In this document: positions 44,737-52,757 of the stretch, piece by piece
Position numbering within the stretch: position 1 is the stretch's first letter
How the letters are laid out: the number at the start of each line of letters is the position of its first letter
DNA from: Corynebacterium phoceense
GTDB lineage: Bacteria > Actinomycetota > Actinomycetes > Mycobacteriales > Mycobacteriaceae
Assembly: GCF_900092335.1 (NCBI RefSeq)
Contig: NZ_LT596207.1
Span: forward strand, 183,846-247,051
Direction: 5' to 3'
DNA length: 63,206 nt
Notes under the pieces: generated by a model
What the model was told of the DNA's origin: nothing
The model's input: only the letters and a program-made list of their open reading frames with translations
The model's database searches: none
Position numbers and translations under genes: made by a program

Positions 44737-46077
44737 ATGACTCACACTCTCGCCGCAGATGTTGTTGTCCTCGCGGCTGGCTCTACCGACTACACGCCGT
44801 CCCTGGTCTCCTTCGCGTGGATCATGGCGGTAGCCTTGCTTGCCCCGATTGTGGCCGCCATGCTGCGCAACCGGCTGCCGTCGGTGGCACTGCTCATCAT
44901 TTTCGGCATGATCATCGGCCCGTCGATCCTGGATCTGGCGCACGAGGATCCGGGCATCGGCATGCTCAAGGAAATTGGCGTGGGCGCGCTGTTCCTCCTC
45001 GCCGGCTTCGAGATTGACCTCGGCACGCTGAAATCCAAGCAAGCGAAGACCGCGTTTACGACGTGGCTGATGTGTATTATCGCGTGTATCGCGGGCGCGT
45101 ACTTCCTGGTGGATACGATTCCACTCGCCATCGTCATGGGCATCGCCGTGACCTCGACGGCGCTGGGCACGATTACGCCGATGCTCAAGCAGGACAAGCT
45201 CATCGGCACGCGCGTGGGCGACTCCGTGATGATCCACGGCGCTGTTGGTGAGCTCGCACCGATTACCGCGATGGCGCTATTGCTGGGTACCCGCGCCACG
45301 TGGCTCACGGCGCTCATCCTCCTGGCCTTCTTGGGCATTGCGGTCTTTGTGGCGGTCGCGCCCCAGGCCATCGGAAAGCTCGCGCCCTGGGTGAAGCGGG
45401 CGTTTATCGCCGGTGCGGGCGCGACGAACCAAACCATCCTGCGCCTTATCGTGCTTATCCTGGCCATCCTCATGGCGGTCACGGCGGTCTTTGAGCTCGA
45501 CATCGTTCTGGGCGCGTTCGCGGCTGGCATTATCCTGAACCGCGTGGTGCCGGACGAGTTCCACAAGGGTCTGGAAAACCGTCTCAACGTGCTGTGCTAC
45601 TCCATGCTCATCCCGGTCTTCTTCGTGGTCTCCGGCATGTCCATCGACTGGAAGGTCATCGCAGACAAACCGCTCCAGGTCATCGGCATCCCGCTGCTCA
45701 TCCTGTTCACGCGCGGCCTGCCAGTCTTCCTGCGCGAGAATGTTCACCACACTGGCTCCGAAATCGAAACCACGCGTGAGCGCCTGCAAGTCGCACTTTA
45801 TGCCGCGACGGGTCTGCCGATCATCGTCGCCGTGACCACGGTGGCGGTGGCCTCCGGCATCATGGATGACGAACACGCGTCCATCTTCATCGCCGGCGGC
45901 GCGCTCACCGTCGTGATCTTCCCGCTGCTGAGTTCTCTGGTGCGCAGCAATGACCCGAACGCGGAGGAGAAGCAAAAAGAAGACGAGGACTCCACGGCCG
46001 AGTCCAGGGAAGAAGCGGAGCACGCTGAGAGAGAACAAGCAGTCAAGGACGAGCTCCGTAAGGATTCAAACACCTAA
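44737..46077 (+). CDS. Cation/proton antiporter (CPA2/KefB-like)
   Basis: 446 residues with about 12 hydrophobic segments, the Na+/H+ exchanger fold. Typical stretches are LPSVALLIIFGMIIGPSILDLA, GVGALFLLAGFEIDLGTL, TSTALGTITPML, ELDIVLGAFAAGIILNRVVP and YSMLIPVFFVVSGMSID. No cytosolic TrkA-N or RCK domain; the C-terminus is a charged tail (EEKQKEDEDSTAESREEAEHAEREQ). It likely exchanges K+ or Na+ for H+ to adjust internal pH. The ion cannot be told from the sequence. Confidence 0.92.
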   Translation: MTHTLAADVVVLAAGSTDYTPSLVSFAWIMAVALLAPIVAAMLRNRLPSVALLIIFGMIIGPSILDLAHEDPGIGMLKEIGVGALFLLAGFEIDLGTLKSKQAKTAFTTWLMCIIACIAGAYFLVDTIPLAIVMGIAVTSTALGTITPMLKQDKLIGTRVGDSVMIHGAVGELAPITAMALLLGTRATWLTALILLAFLGIAVFVAVAPQAIGKLAPWVKRAFIAGAGATNQTILRLIVLILAILMAVTAVFELDIVLGAFAAGIILNRVVPDEFHKGLENRLNVLCYSMLIPVFFVVSGMSIDWKVIADKPLQVIGIPLLILFTRGLPVFLRENVHHTGSEIETTRERLQVALYAATGLPIIVAVTTVAVASGIMDDEHASIFIAGGALTVVIFPLLSSLVRSNDPNAEEKQKEDEDSTAESREEAEHAEREQAVKDELRKDSNT

Positions 46078-46080
46078 TAT
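46075..46080 (+). promoter_or_regulatory. -10 element of a leaderless DUF1707 gene
   Basis: TAATAT followed by seven bases and a GTG. Transcription should begin at or next to the start codon. Its first bases overlap the antiporter stop. Confidence 0.65.
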
Positions 46081-46087
46081 AGACAGC

Positions 46088-46717
46088 GTGACTAGCTTTG
46101 GAGCCTCCCCGTTTGATAATTCGCTGCGGCTTTCTGATGCCGAGCGCACCGACGCCATGAATCAACTCGCCCGCGCCGTGGGCGAGGGACGCATCACCAT
46201 GGACGAGTTCGAACAGCGCTCGGATGACATCATGCGCGCGGCCACGCGCCGCGATCTCGTGCCGCTCTTTGCCGATATCCCGGCGCGTGGCACGCAGGAG
46301 CTCAAGGTCTACTCGCAGGGCGATCTGGAGCGTGCACGAGCTGCGGCGCGCAAGCCGCGTCTGGCCACGGCGCTCATCGGCACGATCGGCCTCAACGTGG
46401 CCGCCATCTCCGTCGGCGTTGCGGGCACGGGTGCGGGGGCGGCCGTTGGGGTGGTCACCCTCTTAGCACTGGTACCGGTGCTGTGGATCCTCCTCTACGT
46501 CGCGAAAGTGGGTCCGGAAAACTGGAGCACGCCCAGCGCCCGGCAAATGGAGCGCCAACGCATGCGGGAAATCCAGCAGGCCACGGCGGCACAGCGCGCA
46601 GAGCAGAAAGCCATCGAATCCCAGATGTGGGCGCAGCGCCGCCAGCAGGCAAGCGAGCTCACGGGCGAGGCCATGAATTTCGCAAAGAAGAAATTCAATC
46701 AGTGGAACGAAAAGTAG
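46088..46717 (+). CDS. DUF1707 membrane protein
   Basis: 209 residues from the GTG at 46088. Residues 13-65 are the DUF1707 domain (LRLSDAERTDAMNQLARAVG, then RITMDEFEQRSDDIMRA and DLVPLFADIP), a module common in actinobacterial membrane proteins and thought to bind a partner. Two hydrophobic segments follow at about 95-145 (TALIGTIGLNVAAISVGVAG and VVTLLALVPVLWILLYVA), then a basic, Gln/Ala-rich helix to the C-terminus. Function unknown. Confidence 0.9.
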   Translation: MTSFGASPFDNSLRLSDAERTDAMNQLARAVGEGRITMDEFEQRSDDIMRAATRRDLVPLFADIPARGTQELKVYSQGDLERARAAARKPRLATALIGTIGLNVAAISVGVAGTGAGAAVGVVTLLALVPVLWILLYVAKVGPENWSTPSARQMERQRMREIQQATAAQRAEQKAIESQMWAQRRQQASELTGEAMNFAKKKFNQWNEK

Positions 46718-46744
46718 CCTAGTCGGGGTATAGACTTAGGCGGC

Positions 46745-47962
46745 ATGACTCGCATTTTCGATCAGGCAGACAAGCTCAAGGGCGTCGCATACGACATCCG
46801 CGGCCCGGTGACCGCCGAGGCCGAGCGCATGGAGCTCGACGGCCATTCCATTCTGAAGCTCAACACCGGTAACCCAGCCATCTTTGGCTTCGACGCGCCG
46901 GACGTCATCATGCGAGACATGATTGCGGCGCTGCCCACGTCCCAGGGTTATTCCACGTCCAAGGGCATTATCCCGGCGCGCCGTGCGATTGTGACGCGCT
47001 ATGAGCTGGAGAATTTCCCGCCCTTCGACATCAATGATGTCTACGTGGGCAACGGCGTCTCCGAGCTCATTTCCATGACGACGCAGGCGCTGCTCAACAA
47101 TGGCGACGAGGTCCTCATCCCCATGCCGGACTATCCACTGTGGACGGCGGCGACCTCGCTCGCGGGCGGCACCCCGGTGCACTACCTCTGCGACGAAGAA
47201 GACGACTGGAACCCCTCGCTCGAGGATATCCGCTCCAAGGTGACGGAGAAGACCAAGGCCATCGTCGTCATCAATCCGAATAACCCGACGGGCGCGGTGT
47301 ACTCCCGCGAAATCCTCCAGGGCATCGTCGACATCGCGCGCGAGCACGACCTGCTCATCCTTGCCGACGAGATCTACGACCGCATCCTCTACGACGGTGC
47401 GAAACACATCTCGATCGCCTCGCTCGCCCCGGATCTGCTCACCATCACGTACAACGGCCTGTCCAAGGCCTACCGCGTCGCCGGTTACCGCGCTGGCTGG
47501 ATGGTCGTCACGGGTCCGAAGAAGCACGCTCACGGCTTTATCGAGGGCCTCGATCTTCTCGCAGGCACTCGCCTGTGTGCCAACGTTCCGGGCCAGCACG
47601 CCATCCAGGTCGCGCTCGGTGGGCGCCAGTCCATCTACGAGCTCACCGGCCAGGGCGGCCGCCTGCTCGAGCAGCGCAACGTCACGTACGAGGGTCTCAA
47701 CAAGATTCCGGGTGTCAGCTGTGTGAAGCCGATGGGCGCGCTCTACGCGTTCCCGCGCTTGGATCCCAACGTCTACGACATTCACGATGACACGAAGCTC
47801 ATGCTCGACATCCTGCGCGCGGAAAAGATCCTCATGGTTCAAGGTACGGGCTTCAACTGGCCGAACCCGGATCATTTCCGCATCGTCATGCTGCCGTGGG
47901 CCTCGCAGATCGAGAATGCCATCGAGCGCCTCGGCAACTTCCTCGTGAGCTACAAACAGTAA
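46745..47962 (+). CDS. alaT: Alanine aminotransferase AlaT
   Basis: 405-residue PLP-dependent class I aminotransferase that makes alanine from pyruvate and glutamate. Substrate and cofactor motifs: LKLNTGNPAIFGF, SQGYSTSKGIIPAR, NPNNPTGAVYS, ILADEIYDRILYDG and the PLP Lys in TYNGLSKAYRVAGYRAGWM. The N-terminal IFDQADKLKGVAYDIRGP is characteristic of the AlaT subgroup in corynebacteria and mycobacteria. A TATAGACT -10-like element close to the ATG suggests a very short or absent leader. Confidence 0.95.
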   Translation: MTRIFDQADKLKGVAYDIRGPVTAEAERMELDGHSILKLNTGNPAIFGFDAPDVIMRDMIAALPTSQGYSTSKGIIPARRAIVTRYELENFPPFDINDVYVGNGVSELISMTTQALLNNGDEVLIPMPDYPLWTAATSLAGGTPVHYLCDEEDDWNPSLEDIRSKVTEKTKAIVVINPNNPTGAVYSREILQGIVDIAREHDLLILADEIYDRILYDGAKHISIASLAPDLLTITYNGLSKAYRVAGYRAGWMVVTGPKKHAHGFIEGLDLLAGTRLCANVPGQHAIQVALGGRQSIYELTGQGGRLLEQRNVTYEGLNKIPGVSCVKPMGALYAFPRLDPNVYDIHDDTKLMLDILRAEKILMVQGTGFNWPNPDHFRIVMLPWASQIENAIERLGNFLVSYKQ

Positions 47963-47986
47963 CGATTTCCGCTATTGCTGGAGATA

Positions 47987-48002
47987 GTTCACAATAGTGA
48001 AC
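47987..48002. promoter_or_regulatory. Palindrome at the start of the YibE/F-like gene
   Basis: GTTCAC-AATA-GTGAAC, a perfect 6-4-6 inverted repeat ending at the base before the ATG at 48003. Placed where a repressor would block the promoter or ribosome entry; binding factor unknown. Confidence 0.5.
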
Positions 48003-49241
48003 ATGTCTCGACATTCCGCACCGGTCACCGGCCGCAACCCATGGCGCGTCGGCCTGGCCGGTGCGCTGCTTTTCGCTTTCCTCCTCACCGCGATCGGGCT
48101 CGCGTGGCAGTGGCCTTCGGGCACCCCGATGTTCAGCCCCGAGTTCACTCGAACCTACGCGCTCAATCAGCCACAGATTACGGCGCGCGTCACGACGGTC
48201 GACCATCACCTGTGCGCCTCGCCGCTCACGGGCACGGCGTTTGACGAGCCGCCGCTGCGCCCCGCGTTCGAGGAGGACACGTCCTGTACGCGCGCGCTGC
48301 TCGATCTCACGAGTGGCACCAACGAAGGCAAGCAGACGCAGCTCGTCTTCCACGGCGTGGCCGGCGACCCAACGCTTGAGGTCGACCAAGAAGTCCTGCT
48401 TGCCGAGGCCACCAATCCCGACGGCTCGCTTACCTATTCCTTCGCCGACTATAAACGCGGCGGCGAGCTGTGGATCTGGGCGGCTATCGTCGCGATCATC
48501 ATCGTGGGCTTCGGCGCGTGGCAGGGCCTGCGCGCGCTCCTCGGGCTCGCCTATTCGCTCGCGGTCGTCTTCCTCTTCCTGCTCCCCGCGCTCCTCCAAG
48601 GTCACAATCCGATCGTGGTCACGCTGCTTGCCTGCTCCATCATCGTGCTCATCGCCGTGCCCATGGTCCACGGCGTGAACTGGAAGGCCGCGGCCGCGAT
48701 GGGCGGCTCACTCCTCGCCCTAGGCGTCACCGCGCTCCTCGCTTGGGCGATGATCGACACGACGCACCTGCAAGGACTGAGCTCCGAAGATAACCTCAAG
48801 CTCGTCCTCTACCTGCCCGGCGTCTCCGTCATCGGCGTGCTCATGGCCGGGTTCATCATCGGCGCACTGGGCAGCCTCAACGACGCGGCCATCGCCCAAG
48901 CGTCGATCGTCACGGAGCTCGCCGCCGCCGAGCCCGAAGCCCGCGCTGGTTCCCTCTTCGTCTCCGCGATGAAAGTCGGCCGCGACCACATCGCCTCGAT
49001 GGTCTACACCCTCGTGCTCACCTATACGGGCGCCGCACTCCCCCTGCTCATCCTCATCACTGCGGCGAAGCGTCCCGCCGGCCAGATCCTCGTCTCCGAT
49101 CTCGTGTCCACCGAGCTCCTGCGCTCCGGCATCGGCGCCGCGGCGCTCACTATCGCCGTGCCGCTCGCCACGATCATCGCAGCACTCACGGTCCCCGAAC
49201 GTCGCGCTCTCCAGGTCGTTTCCGAATCCGCACCGCGCTAG
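48003..49241 (+). CDS. YibE/F family membrane protein
   Basis: 412 residues. One N-terminal hydrophobic segment (VGLAGALLFAFLLTAIGLAW), an extracellular beta-rich part to about residue 150, then seven to eight hydrophobic segments beginning LWIWAAIVAIIIVGFGAW. Family signature stretches are GHNPIVVTLLACSIIVLI, VSVIGVLMAGFIIGALGSLNDAAIAQASIVTELA and SAMKVGRDHIASMVYTLVLTYTGAALPL. YibE/F proteins are multi-pass membrane proteins of unknown transport role found in actinobacteria and firmicutes. Confidence 0.9.
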   Translation: MSRHSAPVTGRNPWRVGLAGALLFAFLLTAIGLAWQWPSGTPMFSPEFTRTYALNQPQITARVTTVDHHLCASPLTGTAFDEPPLRPAFEEDTSCTRALLDLTSGTNEGKQTQLVFHGVAGDPTLEVDQEVLLAEATNPDGSLTYSFADYKRGGELWIWAAIVAIIIVGFGAWQGLRALLGLAYSLAVVFLFLLPALLQGHNPIVVTLLACSIIVLIAVPMVHGVNWKAAAAMGGSLLALGVTALLAWAMIDTTHLQGLSSEDNLKLVLYLPGVSVIGVLMAGFIIGALGSLNDAAIAQASIVTELAAAEPEARAGSLFVSAMKVGRDHIASMVYTLVLTYTGAALPLLILITAAKRPAGQILVSDLVSTELLRSGIGAAALTIAVPLATIIAALTVPERRALQVVSESAPR

Positions 49242-49302
49242 CTTTGGATTTATGGCGCCTCACACGAAATTTTCGACGCCGAGGCGCCATAAACCCAAAG
49301 CT
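49240..49302. terminator. Bidirectional long-stem terminator
   Basis: AGCTTTGGATTTATGGCGCCT, 21 bases at 49240-49260, pairs with 49282-49302 with a single mismatch. It sits between the convergent YibE/F-like and ugd genes and begins inside the stop codon of the first. Confidence 0.85.
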
Positions 49303-49309
49303 GGGAGCC

Positions 49310-50629
49310 CTAAAGCGAGCGGCCGAGCGCGTCGAGCGTCCAGCCAGCAGTCTGCCATGCCTCGACGTCGAGGACGTTGCGGCCGTCGATAATGTGGCGG
49401 CGGCTCACCAGCTCGCCCGCAGCCGCCGGGTCGAGCTCCTTGAATTCCTTCCACTCCGTGGCGAGGATGACCAGCTCCGCGTCGCGCAGCGCGGACTCGC
49501 AATCAGGCGCGTAGTTGAGCGTGGGGAAGACCTTCTTCGCATTCGCCATGCCCTCCGGGTCGTAAACCGTCACGGCCGCGCCTGCCAGCGAGAGCGAACC
49601 GGCCACGGACAGCGCCGGCGAGTCGCGCACGTCGTCCGAATTTGGCTTAAACGCGCAGCCCAGCACCGTCACGCAGTGGCCGAGCAGCGAGCCGGCGAAA
49701 GATGCCTTGGCTAGGTCCACCACGCGGTCGCGGCGGCGCATATTGATGGCGTCGACCTCGCGGAGGAACGTGAGAGCCTGGTCCGCGCCGAGCTCACCCG
49801 CACGTGCCATGAACGCACGAATATCCTTGGGCAGGCAACCGCCACCGAAGCCAAGCCCAGCCCCGAGGAACTTGCGGCCAATGCGATCGTCGTACCCGAT
49901 GGCATCGGCAAGCTGTGTCACGTCCGCACCTGCAATCTCGCAGATTTCAGACACGGCGTTGATGAAGGAAATCTTCGTGGCGAGGAACGCGTTCGCGGAG
50001 ACTTTGACCAGCTCCGCGGTCTGCAGGTCCGTGGTGATGAACGGCGTGCCGCCAGCGAGCGGCTGGGCGTAGATTTCGCGAGCGACTTCTTCGGCACGGC
50101 CGCCATCCTGGACGCCGAGGACGATGCGATCCGGAGTAATGGTGTCCTTGACCGCGTAACCCTCGCGCAGAAACTCTGGGTTCCAGGCAATCTCTACCGT
50201 GGTGCCCGCGGGCGCGAGCTCGTTGGCCATGTCTTGTAATTCCGCGGCGGTGCCGACGGGAACGGTGGACTTGCCAAGGATGAGACTCTCGCCCGTAAGC
50301 TTCGGCACGAGGTCCGTGATGACAGCCTTGACGTAGGTCATATCCGCTGCGTACGAACCATGACGCTGGGGCGTGCCCACGCCCAAGAAGTGAACCTTCG
50401 CGAACTCGGCGGCCTCTGTGTACTCCGTGGTAAACGACAGTCGACCGGCCTCAATATTGCGCTCGAGGACCTCCGGCAGCCCCGGCTCGAAGAAAGGAAC
50501 CTTCCCAGCTTGGAGCGCCTCAATCTTGGCCGCGTCCACGTCGACGCCCAGAACCTCGTGGCCCAGCTCCGCCATGCACGCCGCGTGCGTGGCACCCAAA
50601 TATCCAGTTCCGATCACAGTCATTCGCAT
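49310..50629 (-). CDS. ugd: UDP-glucose 6-dehydrogenase
   Basis: Oxidises UDP-glucose to UDP-glucuronate with two NAD. 439 residues: N-terminal Rossmann domain MRMTVIGTGYLGATHA, GVGTPQRHGSYAADMTYV, central helix EIAWNPEFLREGYAV, catalytic Cys in GLGFGGGCLPKDIRAF, and a C-terminal UDP-binding Rossmann domain (TVLGCAFKPNSDDVRDSPA). ATG at 50629 preferred, with AGGA about nine bases upstream. The product feeds glucuronate-containing envelope polymers; no such cluster is adjacent. Confidence 0.96.
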   Translation of the reverse strand: MRMTVIGTGYLGATHAACMAELGHEVLGVDVDAAKIEALQAGKVPFFEPGLPEVLERNIEAGRLSFTTEYTEAAEFAKVHFLGVGTPQRHGSYAADMTYVKAVITDLVPKLTGESLILGKSTVPVGTAAELQDMANELAPAGTTVEIAWNPEFLREGYAVKDTITPDRIVLGVQDGGRAEEVAREIYAQPLAGGTPFITTDLQTAELVKVSANAFLATKISFINAVSEICEIAGADVTQLADAIGYDDRIGRKFLGAGLGFGGGCLPKDIRAFMARAGELGADQALTFLREVDAINMRRRDRVVDLAKASFAGSLLGHCVTVLGCAFKPNSDDVRDSPALSVAGSLSLAGAAVTVYDPEGMANAKKVFPTLNYAPDCESALRDAELVILATEWKEFKELDPAAAGELVSRRHIIDGRNVLDVEAWQTAGWTLDALGRSL

Positions 50630-50683
50630 AAAGGGCAATCCTACGAGCGGCTGGTAAACAAAGGGCGACGTTCAGCTTAAGAC

Positions 50684-51247
50684 TTAACGGAAGTTGAGGT
50701 AAGACTTCGACGGCGTGGGACCGCGCTGCCCCTGGTACTTCGAGCCAAGCTTGCCGGTGCCGTACGGGTTCTCGGCCGGCGAAGACATCTTGAAGATGGC
50801 CAGCTGGCCCACCTTCATACCGGGCCACAGGGCGATGGGCAGGTTTGCGGTGTTCGACAGCTCGAGCGTGATATGGCCCGAGAACCCCGGGTCGATAAAG
50901 CCCGCCGTGGAGTGCGTGAGCAGCCCCAAGCGGCCCAGCGAGGACTTACCCTCGAGGCGACCCGCGAGGTCCGCCGGCAGCGTGAATTTTTCGTACGTCG
51001 CGCCGAGCACGAACTCGCCCGGGTGCAGGATGAAGGACTGGCCGTCCTCGACCTCCACGAGACTCGTGAGGTCCGGCATTTCTTCTTTGGGATCGATGTG
51101 CGTGTAGCGCGAGTTATTGAACACGCGGAAGAACTTGTCTAGGCGCACGTCGACGGAGGACGGCTGGACCATCTCCGGGTCGTACGGCTCGATGACGAGG
51201 GACTCGGAGTCTAGGGCGGCACGGATGTCACGATCTGAAAGAAGCAC
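50684..51247 (-). CDS. dcd: dCTP deaminase, probably bifunctional with dUTPase
   Basis: 187 residues. Trimeric enzyme making dUTP from dCTP for thymidylate synthesis. Motifs: [12 protein letters not shown] start, [34 protein letters not shown] (substrate binding), [13 protein letters not shown] with the catalytic Glu, and the C-terminal [16 protein letters not shown]. The wording is very close to the M. tuberculosis enzyme, which also has dUTPase activity, so the product may be dUMP directly. Confidence 0.96.
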   Translation of the reverse strand: MLLSDRDIRAALDSESLVIEPYDPEMVQPSSVDVRLDKFFRVFNNSRYTHIDPKEEMPDLTSLVEVEDGQSFILHPGEFVLGATYEKFTLPADLAGRLEGKSSLGRLGLLTHSTAGFIDPGFSGHITLELSNTANLPIALWPGMKVGQLAIFKMSSPAENPYGTGKLGSKYQGQRGPTPSKSYLNFR

Positions 51248-51329
51248 GTCCTACATCTTACGCGGTGCCTTTCCCTGTCGCGGCGAGGGCGGTGCTAGAC
51301 TGTCTGAGTTGCTAACTTCTAGCAGCAGT

Positions 51330-51403
51330 GCCGACGTAGTTTAATGGTAGAACTGCAGCTTCCCAAGCTGCTAGCGCGGGTTCGATTCCCGTCGTCGGCT
51401 CCA
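51330..51403 (+). tRNA. tRNA-Gly (anticodon CCC)
   Basis: Acceptor stem GCCGACG/CGTCGGC, D-arm with TTTAATGGTA, anticodon stem GCAGC/GCTGC around loop TTCCCAA (anticodon CCC, reads GGG), T-arm GCGGGTTCGATTCCCGT, discriminator T and encoded CCA at 51401-51403. The full cloverleaf can be drawn by hand. Confidence 0.97.
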
Positions 51404-51448
51404 CATTTCCCCATTTCATGGACTAATTTCATACCTCCAGGATGGATC

Positions 51449-51637
51449 ATGACAGCCCCTATCTTCACGCCCAAAACCACAGCGGAGCTTCGCGCTGAGC
51501 GTGAGCATGTACTTCGAGAGCTTGCGCCCCGCACAATCGATGAGCTCCGCGAACAGCGCGCGGTTGATCAAATCTTGGCCATCGACGAGACCACTCTGAA
51601 TCGGTATGAAGCCCTGTGCTTCGTTATCGGCGACTAG
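51449..51637 (+). CDS. Small conserved-looking protein, function unknown
   Basis: 62 residues from an ATG at 51449, with CAGGAT upstream. MTAPIFTPKTTAELRAEREHVLRELAPRT and onward is strongly helical and charged, with a heptad-like pattern (ELRAEREHVLREL, DELREQRAVDQIL), and ends LCFVIGD. It lies just after the tRNA. I do not recognise it; it could be a small regulatory or structural protein. Coding status rests on helical pattern and length only. Confidence 0.5.
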   Translation: MTAPIFTPKTTAELRAEREHVLRELAPRTIDELREQRAVDQILAIDETTLNRYEALCFVIGD

Positions 51638-51745
51638 ACAGACACGTTTTCTCTCAGAGCTACATCGTCCCTAGTCCGAGATTCAAAACTACCCCCACGT
51701 CAATACCAGGGCATGCGGTAACAGACCCCACACAGGCAGGACACA

Positions 51746-52675
51746 ATGGGCAAGCACGAACCAGCGGAAATCAGCGACGCACCCAAGAAGAAAGGCGTCA
51801 ACCGCAACGCCATCATTGCGTTAATTCTGATCCTCGTCGGCCTCGGTGTCTTGCTCTACCCCGTGGTGGCCACGCAGTGGAATAACTTTAACCAATCGCG
51901 TGCCGCAGAGGAATACGCCAAGCTGGAGAAGCAAGCCCCGCCAGAAGTACTGCACACCGCCTGGGAGGAGGCACAGGCCTACAACGCCCAGCTGGGCCAC
52001 ATCAGTGTGGAAGACGCTTGGACCACCACCGATGACGAGAGCTCTCCCGAGTACCAGCGCTACCGCCAATACCTGTCTGTGCTGTCGGAGACCGATGCCA
52101 TGGGCCGCATTGTTATCCCCTCCATCGATTCCGATCTGCCCATTTATCACGGCACCTCAGAAAAAGCACTCTCCCGCGGCGCTGGCCACCTCTATGGCAC
52201 GGACCTACCTGTCGGCGGCGTAGGTGATGGCGCGGGTCGGCACGCAGCACTTTCCGCCCACACTGGCCTACAAAATGCCACGCTGTGGGACAACCTCACC
52301 AAGGTCAAGAAGGGCGATGCTTTCTACATCGCCGCCGGCGGCGAGAAGCTCAAATACGACGTACACGATATTCGGGTCGTCGAGCCAACAGACACCAGCT
52401 CGCTCCACCGTGAGCCAGGCCAGGACCTCGTTACGTTCATTACCTGCACTCCCTACGGCGTAAATACCCACCGCTTGCTCGTCACAGGCCACCGTGTGCC
52501 GATGGAACCGGAAGACGAGGCCGCATTCAACAACTCGGGCGCTCACTGGCAGTGGTGGATGTGGGCCATTCTGGCAGCCGCTGCCATCATCGTGCTTCTG
52601 CTCATCTACTGGTGGCGCAAATATGTCAGCAACGCCAAGGACGCCGCGCTTGACGACGACCCGCAAGACTCCTAA
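51746..52675 (+). CDS. Class C (pilin) sortase
   Basis: 309 residues. Joins pilin monomers through isopeptide bonds. N-terminal membrane segment (IIALILILVGLGVLLYPVVATQW), extracellular catalytic domain with His in ALSAHTGL, Cys in FITCTPYGVNTHRLLVTGHR (TCTPYG is the class C signature, Arg in the GHR part), and a C-terminal membrane segment (MWAILAAAAIIVLLLIYWW) typical of class C. The lid region near residue 118 holds IDSDLPIY. GCAGGA upstream of the ATG. Convergent with the pilus operon on the other strand; corresponds in position to srtB beside spaDEF of C. diphtheriae. Confidence 0.95.
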   Translation: MGKHEPAEISDAPKKKGVNRNAIIALILILVGLGVLLYPVVATQWNNFNQSRAAEEYAKLEKQAPPEVLHTAWEEAQAYNAQLGHISVEDAWTTTDDESSPEYQRYRQYLSVLSETDAMGRIVIPSIDSDLPIYHGTSEKALSRGAGHLYGTDLPVGGVGDGAGRHAALSAHTGLQNATLWDNLTKVKKGDAFYIAAGGEKLKYDVHDIRVVEPTDTSSLHREPGQDLVTFITCTPYGVNTHRLLVTGHRVPMEPEDEAAFNNSGAHWQWWMWAILAAAAIIVLLLIYWWRKYVSNAKDAALDDDPQDS

Positions 52676-52694
52676 CCGACAATGCGCATGCAAT

Positions 52695-52733
52695 AAGGCC
52701 CGCCCTTCCCTGGTTGGAAGAGCGGGCCTTTTC
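52695..52733. terminator. Terminator between the convergent sortase and pilus operon
   Basis: AAGGCCCGC and GCGGGCCTT make a 9-bp stem followed by TT on the plus strand and preceded by A-rich sequence; works best for the sortase gene, and can serve the pilus operon as well. Confidence 0.85.
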
Positions 52734-52757
52734 TAAAAGTTGCCGCAAGTGGTGGTT

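Noticed and set aside
51330..51403. Attachment site duplication of the tRNA-Gly 3' end on the far side of the pilus locus
   Set aside because: I looked for a second copy of the T-arm/acceptor sequence to 63206 and saw none, and there is no integrase, so the tRNA as island entry site is unproven.
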